Source of the DNA: an uncultured Collinsella sp.
GTDB taxonomy: Bacteria > Actinomycetota > Coriobacteriia > Coriobacteriales > Coriobacteriaceae
Direction of reading: 5' to 3'
Length of the DNA stretch: 64,000 nt
Assembly (NCBI GenBank): GCA_902470765.1
Contig: CABRHW010000007.1
Coordinates: forward strand, 1 to 64,000
The notes beneath the pieces were generated by a model. That model searched no databases, had not been told where the DNA came from, and was given only the letters and a program-made list of their open reading frames with translations. Shown here one piece after another: positions 59,189 through 64,000 of this stretch (position 1 is the first letter of the stretch; each line of letters begins with the position of its first letter). Both the position numbers and the translations under genes were made by a program.

Positions 59189-60271
59189 TTGTCTTTATCC
59201 CATCCTTTGCCTCGCGAGTTGACGCGCCCCGTGCATGTGGGCGGTGTGCAGATCGGTGGCGGCGCGCCGGTGGTGGTCCAATCCATGACCTGCACCGATA
59301 CCGCTGATGCCCAGGCAACGCTTGCGCAAGTGTGCGCGTTGGCGCAGGCTGGCTGCGATATCGTGCGTGTGAGCGTGCCCACCGAGGCCGCGCTTGAGGG
59401 TTTCCGCACCATCTGTGCCGAGTCTCCGGTGCCGATTGTCGCTGATATCCACTTTAACCATAAGCTCGCCATTGGCGCCGTTGAGGCCGGTGCCGCCAAG
59501 CTGCGTATCAATCCCGGCAACATCGGCGATTGGGCCAAGGTCGATGCCGTGATCGATGCTGCGGGCGCCGCTGGGTGCGCGATTCGCATTGGCGTGAACG
59601 CCGGCTCGCTTGAGCAGGATATCGCCGAGCGCGATGGGCTTACGCAGCCCGAGAAACTCGTGATGTCGAGCGAGCGTTTCGTCAAACATTTTGAGGATCG
59701 CGGCTTTACCAACATCGTGCTTTCCGCCAAGGCACATAGCGTGTCTACGACGCTTGATACCTATCGTGCCCTGTCGCGCGAAATCCCCCATGTTCCGCTT
59801 CATTTGGGCGTGACGGAGGCCGGTACCAAGCTCCAGGGCACCATTAAGAGCTCTGTGGGACTGGGTATTCTGCTCTCCGAGGGCATTGGCGACACCATGC
59901 GCGTCTCGCTCACGGCCGACCCGGTCGAGGAGCCGCCGGTCGCCTGGGGCATCCTGCAGTCGCTGGGCCTTCGCCGCCGTGGCCCCGAGATCGTCTCGTG
60001 CCCCACGTGTGCCCGCTGCCAGGTCAACCTCATCCCAATCGCCGAGGAGGTCACCGAGCGGCTCAAGAACTACTCTGCGCCGCTTTCGATTGCCGTGATG
60101 GGATGCGCGGTTAATGGCCCGGGCGAGGCCTCTGACGCCGACTTGGGCGTTGCCTGTGGACGAGGTCAGGCCCTGCTCTTTTCGCACGGCCAGATCATTG
60201 GTAAAGTAGCTGAGGACCAAATTGTCGACGCGCTTATGGCCGAGGTCGACAAGCTTATTGAGGAGAAATAA
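59189..60271 (+). CDS. ispG: 4-hydroxy-3-methylbut-2-enyl diphosphate synthase (ferredoxin/flavodoxin)
   Basis: A 360-residue iron-sulphur enzyme, penultimate step of the MEP pathway. The TIM barrel begins VHVGGVQIGGGAPVVVQSMTCTDTADAQAT; PIVADIHFNHKLAI and LRINPGNIG follow. The cluster ligands are in SCPTCARCQVN and MGCAVNGPGEASDADLG. The start is TTG 59189 behind GGGGAG. It lies 13 bases after the protease gene and touches proS. Confidence 0.95.
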   Translation: MSLSHPLPRELTRPVHVGGVQIGGGAPVVVQSMTCTDTADAQATLAQVCALAQAGCDIVRVSVPTEAALEGFRTICAESPVPIVADIHFNHKLAIGAVEAGAAKLRINPGNIGDWAKVDAVIDAAGAAGCAIRIGVNAGSLEQDIAERDGLTQPEKLVMSSERFVKHFEDRGFTNIVLSAKAHSVSTTLDTYRALSREIPHVPLHLGVTEAGTKLQGTIKSSVGLGILLSEGIGDTMRVSLTADPVEEPPVAWGILQSLGLRRRGPEIVSCPTCARCQVNLIPIAEEVTERLKNYSAPLSIAVMGCAVNGPGEASDADLGVACGRGQALLFSHGQIIGKVAEDQIVDALMAEVDKLIEEK

Positions 60272-61993
60272 ATGACCCGAGCAATGTATATGTCTACGCT
60301 GTATGCTCCGACGCTCAAAGAGGATCCGGCTGACGCCGAGCTTGCGAGCCATCGTCTGCTGCTCCGTGCCGGCATGATCCGCAAGGAGGCCGCAGGTCTC
60401 TACTCCTACCTGCCGCTCGCCTGGCGCTCGATCCGTAAGATCGAGAACATCGTGCGCGACGAGATGGACGCCGCCGGCGCCCAGGAGCTCATGATGCCCA
60501 TCATGGTCGATGCCGAGCTGTGGCGTGAGTCCGGCCGTATCGACGCCTATGGCAAGGAGCTCGTGCGCTTCGATGACCGTCATGGCCGCGAGTTCGTACT
60601 CGGCCCCACGCATGAGGAGACCGTGACTGCTCTGGTGCGCAATGAGCTGCGTTCCTACAAGCAGCTGCCGGTGAATCTCTATCACATCCAGGACAAGTTC
60701 CGCGACGAGTTCCGTCCCCGCTTTGGCCTGATGCGCGGTCGCGAGTTCATCATGAAGGACGCCTACAGCTTCTCCGCCACGCAGGAGAGCCTGCAGGAGG
60801 AGTACGACAAGATGAAGCAGGCTTACGCCAATATCTGCGAGCGCTGCTATATCAAGGCCCTGCCCGTTGTCGCCGATTCCGGCGAGATCGGTGGCGATAC
60901 CTCCGTCGAGTACATGGCTTTGGCCGACGCCGGCGAGGCTTCTCTCGTCTATTGCGATGACTGCGGTTTTGCCGCCGATGATGAGGCTGCAAGCACCAAG
61001 GTCGTCGTGACCGAGGGTCCCGGTGACGGTACGCTCACCAAGGTCGAGACTCCGGGCATGGGCACCATTGAGGCTGTTGCTAAGTTCTTTGGGTTCCCCG
61101 AGAACGGCACGCGCAAGTCCCTGGCGCTCATCGATGCCGAGGGCAAGCCCGTCGTGGCCATCGTCCCGGGCGATCATGAGCTCAACGACTGCAAGGCCGA
61201 GCATGTCTTTGGCAAGGGCTATCGCATGATGACCGACGAGGAGCTCCAGACCTACGGTCTGCACAAGGGCTTTATCGGACCGGTTAACTTGCCCGAGGGC
61301 ATCCGTCTGGTGTGCGACGAGAGCCTGCGCGAGTCCAAGCAGTGGGCCTGCGGTGCCAACGAGGTCGATTATCACTTTACCGGTGCCTGCCCCGAGCGCG
61401 ACTTTACCGTCGATGAGTGGGCAGATCTGGTCACCGTCGTTGCCGGCGATCCCTGCCCGCACTGCGGCAAGCCGCTCTCTGCTGCCCGCGGCATCGAGGT
61501 CTCTCAGGTGTTCCAGCTGGGCACCAAGTACTCCGAGGCCATGGGTGCCACCTTTATGGACGAGGACGGCAAGGAGAAGCCGCTCATCATGGGTTGCTAC
61601 GGCGTTGGTGTGTCCCGCTCGCTTGCTGCCGTCGTGGAGCAGCACAACGACGAACACGGCATCGTCTGGCCGGTCTCCGTTGCCCCGTACGAGGTCGCGG
61701 TGATTCCGCTCGATCCCAAGAAGGAGGAGTGCGCAACCGTCTGCGACCAAATCGTCGAGGGCTTGTGCGCCGAGGGTATCGAGGTCGTCGTCGACGACCG
61801 TGACGAGCGTCCCGGCTTTAAGTTTGCCGATAACGACCTTATGGGATTCCCGTATCAGGTGGTGCTTGGCAAGCGTGGCCTTAAGAATGGCACCGTTGAG
61901 TTCAAGGACCGTGCCACGGGCGAGCGTGAGGACGTGGCGATCGACGAGGTCGTCGCCAAGATTGCCGAGCTTGTTAAGGCGGCCCGCCGTTAA
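60272..61993 (+). CDS. proS: Prolyl-tRNA synthetase (bacterial type)
   Basis: A 573-residue class II synthetase with motif 1 around GLYSYLPLAWRSIRKIENIVRDEMD, motif 2 FRDEFRPRFGLMRGREFIMKDAYSF and motif 3 GCYGVGVSRSLAAVVEQ. An editing-type insertion (about 230-390) lies between motifs 2 and 3 and includes GTRKSLALIDAEGKPVVAIVPGDHELN. The C-terminal anticodon domain ends the protein. Its ATG follows the ispG stop directly, with GAGGAG six bases upstream. Confidence 0.96.
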   Translation: MTRAMYMSTLYAPTLKEDPADAELASHRLLLRAGMIRKEAAGLYSYLPLAWRSIRKIENIVRDEMDAAGAQELMMPIMVDAELWRESGRIDAYGKELVRFDDRHGREFVLGPTHEETVTALVRNELRSYKQLPVNLYHIQDKFRDEFRPRFGLMRGREFIMKDAYSFSATQESLQEEYDKMKQAYANICERCYIKALPVVADSGEIGGDTSVEYMALADAGEASLVYCDDCGFAADDEAASTKVVVTEGPGDGTLTKVETPGMGTIEAVAKFFGFPENGTRKSLALIDAEGKPVVAIVPGDHELNDCKAEHVFGKGYRMMTDEELQTYGLHKGFIGPVNLPEGIRLVCDESLRESKQWACGANEVDYHFTGACPERDFTVDEWADLVTVVAGDPCPHCGKPLSAARGIEVSQVFQLGTKYSEAMGATFMDEDGKEKPLIMGCYGVGVSRSLAAVVEQHNDEHGIVWPVSVAPYEVAVIPLDPKKEECATVCDQIVEGLCAEGIEVVVDDRDERPGFKFADNDLMGFPYQVVLGKRGLKNGTVEFKDRATGEREDVAIDEVVAKIAELVKAARR

Positions 61994-62026
61994 TCGACGT
62001 TTCTGCTATTAGATGTAATTGCGGGG

Positions 62027-62075
62027 CTGCTCCGTATCTCTCTTAGGATGAGATGCGGAGCAGTCTATTTTGTTG
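62027..62075 (+). terminator. Terminator after proS
   Basis: A 14-bp stem (62027-62040 with 62050-62063, one G-U pair), followed by TCTATTTTGTT. Confidence 0.8.
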
Positions 62076-62094
62076 GAATAAACTCGATGGGTAA

Positions 62095-62134
62095 AGAAAA
62101 CCCCACAGCCCATATGAGCTGCGGGGTTTTCTTG
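62095..62134. terminator. Bidirectional terminator between proS and the phosphotransferase gene
   Basis: A 13-bp stem AAAACCCCACAGC/GCTGCGGGGTTTT (62097-62109 with 62118-62130, one wobble). U-runs follow it on both strands (TTTTCTTG on plus, TTTTCTTT on minus), so it can serve both convergent units. Confidence 0.9.
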
Positions 62135-62165
62135 TGCCTCCGATGCGAAATAAATCGCTCAGATA

Positions 62166-62930
62166 TTACTGATAATCGACGACGTCGATCCAGTTCTTCA
62201 GGAACTCATCGTTCACGTTGCGCTTACGAGCGAGCTCGGAAGCGGCGACGATGCTCGTCCACTGACGCACGACCTGCATGGGCATGTCGGCACGGTCGCA
62301 GTAGAGCTCCAGGTAGGCCTCGGCCTGGTCCTTGCTGTTGAGGGCGAAGAGCAGGTAGGTGGTGGCAACGTCGGCAGCAGGGGAGCCCTGGGTGGCGTGT
62401 GCCCAGTCGCACACATAGAGCTGGCCGTCGTCGCCGACGATGACGTTGGAGGGGTTGAAGTCGCCGTGGCAGACCTTGAACTCCTTGGTCATGCCGTCCA
62501 GACGCTCCTGAAGGTTGTAGCGCGTGGTGGCATTGAGCTGATCAAGGCTGTCGATCATGCGGGCGAACTTGTCGCGCTGACGGTTGAGCAGCGGGGAGGT
62601 GTAGCCGTGGATCTCGATCTGGAGGTCGACGAACATCTCGAGGTACTCACCAAAGCGCTGGGGCTCGGCAGTCATCTTCTCGGCAAGGGTGGTGCCCGGA
62701 ACCTTCTCGGTCACGAGCGCCCAGCCGTTGGCGTTCTCGAGCTGGGAAACCTCGAGAGCCTTGGGGCTGCGGATGCCGCACTCATTGATGCGGGCAAGAT
62801 TCAAAGCCTCGTTGAACACGTCGGAGACAGGCTTGGTCTCGTTAAAGACCTTGACGATCTTGTCGCCCAGGTCGTAAACGACCTTGTTGCCACGGCGGAC
62901 GAGCTCGGTCTTGGAATCGGGTAGCAGCAT
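62166..62930 (-). CDS. Aminoglycoside phosphotransferase/choline kinase-like protein
   Basis: A 254-residue kinase-fold protein. GNKVVYDLGDKIVKVFNE is the glycine-loop and lysine region. VCHGDFNPSNVIV carries the catalytic His-Gly-Asp (155-157) and VCDWAHATQGSPAADVA the metal-binding Asp175 region. The family phosphorylates small alcohols such as choline, homoserine or aminoglycosides, and also fructosamines. Nothing in the sequence tells which, and calling it a resistance gene is not justified. It lies 89 bases downstream of adhE, separated by a strong hairpin, and has a ribosome site AAAGGATG before ATG 62930. Confidence 0.8.
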   Translation of the reverse strand: MLLPDSKTELVRRGNKVVYDLGDKIVKVFNETKPVSDVFNEALNLARINECGIRSPKALEVSQLENANGWALVTEKVPGTTLAEKMTAEPQRFGEYLEMFVDLQIEIHGYTSPLLNRQRDKFARMIDSLDQLNATTRYNLQERLDGMTKEFKVCHGDFNPSNVIVGDDGQLYVCDWAHATQGSPAADVATTYLLFALNSKDQAEAYLELYCDRADMPMQVVRQWTSIVAASELARKRNVNDEFLKNWIDVVDYQ

Positions 62931-62963
62931 GGTTGCATCCTTTCAACGATGCGATAGAAGCGA

Positions 62964-63000
62964 CGGCGGGGGTGTGTGAAACACCCGTGCACCCCCGCCG
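62964..63000. other. Strong hairpin between adhE and the phosphotransferase gene
   Basis: An 11-bp perfect GC-rich stem CGGCGGGGGTG/CACCCCCGCCG (62964-62974 with 62990-63000), with a nested TGTTT/AAACA-type small pairing inside. There is no U-run after it on the minus strand (TCGCTTCT). It may stop exonucleases and stabilise the adhE mRNA end, or terminate with Rho. Confidence 0.5.
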
Positions 63001-63019
63001 CAAAAAACCGTGCTAAAAA

Positions 63020-64000
63020 CTAGCAGACGGCGTAGTCCTGGGGCTCGCGGCCGTAGTAGGCGTCCAGGTAGAGCTCCTTGATCTCGCTCATGAGCGGGTA
63101 GCGCGGGTTAGCGCCGGTGCACTGGTCGTTGAATGCCTGCTCGGTCATCTCGTCGAGGGTGTCGAGGAAGTACTGCTCGTCAACACCGTAGTCGGCGATG
63201 GTCTTCTTGACACCGATGAAGTCCTTGAGCTCCTCGAGCTTCGTGATGAAGTTCTCGAAGACCTCCTTGTCGTCCTTGCCCTCGATGCCGCAGTACTTGG
63301 CCATCTCGGCGTAGTTGTGCAGCGCGTTGGGGTAAGGATACTGGGAGAAGGTACCCATCTTGACGGGAGCCTCGGCGGCGTTGTAGCGCATGACGCGGGT
63401 CAGGATGACGGCGTTAGCGATGCCGTGGGGCAGGTGATGGAAAGCGCCGAGCTTGTGAGCCATGGAGTGGTTGAGGCCCAGGAAGGCGTTGGCGAAGGCC
63501 ATACCGGCCATGCAGGAGGCGTTGTGCATCTCCTCGCGGGCGTGCGGGTCCTTGGCGCCGTTCGTGAAGCTGGAGGGCAGGTTCTCAAAGACGAGCTTGG
63601 CAGCGCGCTCGGAGAGGCCCTTGGTGTAGTCGGAAGCCATGATGGAGACGTAGGACTCGATGGCGTGGGTCATGACGTCGATGCCGGAGGCAGCGGTCAG
63701 GCCGCGCGGGGCGGTCATGCAGTTGTCGGCGTCGACGATAGCCATGTTGGGGAGCAGCGCGTAGTCGGCGAGCGGCCACTTGATGCCGGTCTCCTTGTCG
63801 GTGATGATGGCGAACGGCGTGCACTCGGAGCCGGTACCCGAGGAGGTCGGGACGGCGACGAAGTAGGCCTTCTTGCCCATCTCGGGGAAGGTGAAGATAC
63901 GCTTGCGGATGTCCATGAAGTCCATGGCCATGTCCTCAAACTTGCACTCGGGGTGCTCGTACATCATCCACATGATCTTGCCGGCGTCCATAGCGGAGCC
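63020..64000 (-). CDS. adhE: Bifunctional acetaldehyde-CoA/alcohol dehydrogenase, C-terminal part (partial)
   Basis: The visible 326 codons are the iron-dependent alcohol dehydrogenase half of AdhE. The stretch GSAMDAGKIMWMMYEHPECKFEDMAMDFMDIRKRIFTFPEMGKKAYFVAVPTSSGTGSE is typical of the AdhE linkage between the two domains. Metal ligands are in GIDVMTHAIES and LGLNHSMAHKLGAFHHLPHGIANA. The end SEIKELYLDAYYG also matches AdhE. It reduces acetyl-CoA to ethanol with NADH, a fermentation route. The aldehyde dehydrogenase half is beyond the window, so a single-domain alcohol dehydrogenase is not fully excluded. Confidence 0.92.
   Translation of the reverse strand, partial: GSAMDAGKIMWMMYEHPECKFEDMAMDFMDIRKRIFTFPEMGKKAYFVAVPTSSGTGSECTPFAIITDKETGIKWPLADYALLPNMAIVDADNCMTAPRGLTAASGIDVMTHAIESYVSIMASDYTKGLSERAAKLVFENLPSSFTNGAKDPHAREEMHNASCMAGMAFANAFLGLNHSMAHKLGAFHHLPHGIANAVILTRVMRYNAAEAPVKMGTFSQYPYPNALHNYAEMAKYCGIEGKDDKEVFENFITKLEELKDFIGVKKTIADYGVDEQYFLDTLDEMTEQAFNDQCTGANPRYPLMSEIKELYLDAYYGREPQDYAVC

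Noticed and set aside
59195..61750. An 851-codon minus-strand frame opposite ispG and proS
   Set aside because: Antisense to two conserved enzymes with all motifs intact; no independent coding evidence.
62166..62930. Antibiotic-resistance gene
   Set aside because: The aminoglycoside phosphotransferase fold is shared by many housekeeping kinases. No mobile element is adjacent and codon use matches the neighbours.
1..64000. CRISPR arrays, prophage, toxin-antitoxin or defence systems
   Set aside because: No regularly spaced repeats, phage structural genes, or defence-type domains were found; the RAYT cassette is the only mobile element I can support.

Overview
The window is a compact, GC-rich stretch of bacterial chromosome, almost entirely housekeeping. 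Many genes start with GTG or TTG, neighbours are tightly spaced or overlap, and both tRNA genes encode CCA. Gene orders (mreBCD-mrdA-rodA, two-gene radical SAM pair-rplU-rpmA-obg-nadD-yqeK-rsfS, rpsP-khpA-rimM-trmD-lepB, rnhB-yraN-comM-dprA-trmFO-xerC, rpsB-tsf-pyrH-frr-uppS-cdsA-dxr-rseP-ispG-proS) are those of Gram-positive bacteria. With the base composition they suggest an actinobacterium of the Coriobacteriia, probably Collinsella or a close relative. That assignment is inference; there is no rRNA in the window.

Layout. 1-4.2 kb is the edge of a cell-surface polysaccharide locus: the tail of a probable dTDP-rhamnose gene, a membrane glycosyltransferase, a Wzm/Wzt-like ABC exporter, tRNA-Arg(UCU) and a membrane acyltransferase. 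4.2-12.7 kb (minus strand) is one operon holding every step from DAHP synthase to chorismate plus the prephenate branch to Phe and Tyr: aroF-tyrA-aroB-aroA-aroC-pheA-aroE/aroK fusion-aroQ. The DAHP synthase and PheA both carry a regulatory ACT or ferredoxin-like domain, and the operon leader contains a terminator-like hairpin. 12.9-19.1 kb holds tRNA-Arg(CCG), a P-type cation ATPase with a very basic tail, a zinc-ribbon membrane protein, a cyclophilin and a TPR membrane protein. 19.2-25.2 kb is the rod-shape/elongasome operon, which continues into an unknown gene and the radical SAM pair. 28.8-32.9 kb is the rplU-obg-nadD-rsfS ribosome/NAD cluster.

A REP-associated transposase (RAYT) flanked by two inverted REP palindromes is inserted at 32.9-33.8 kb, and related palindromes occur elsewhere. 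dinB follows on the minus strand. 35.3-44.8 kb holds rpsP-khpA-rimM-trmD-lepB, glyQS, and the pyruvate phosphate dikinase gene with its bifunctional regulator. 45.0-62.0 kb holds rplS, rnhB, competence-linked comM and dprA, trmFO, a Xer recombinase, and the rpsB-to-proS run that joins translation, undecaprenyl and phospholipid synthesis, the MEP pathway and site-2 proteolysis. The window ends with a minus-strand phosphotransferase and the C-terminal half of a bifunctional aldehyde/alcohol dehydrogenase.

I see no prophage, CRISPR array, toxin-antitoxin pair or recognisable defence island. The least ordinary items are: the winged-helix-like insertion in the site-2 protease; the RAYT and its REP family; helically phased TTTACC repeats in front of ppdK; the Xer recombinase without a standard start codon; the aro leader hairpin overlapping a small upstream reading frame; and the lysine/arginine-rich tail on the P-type ATPase.
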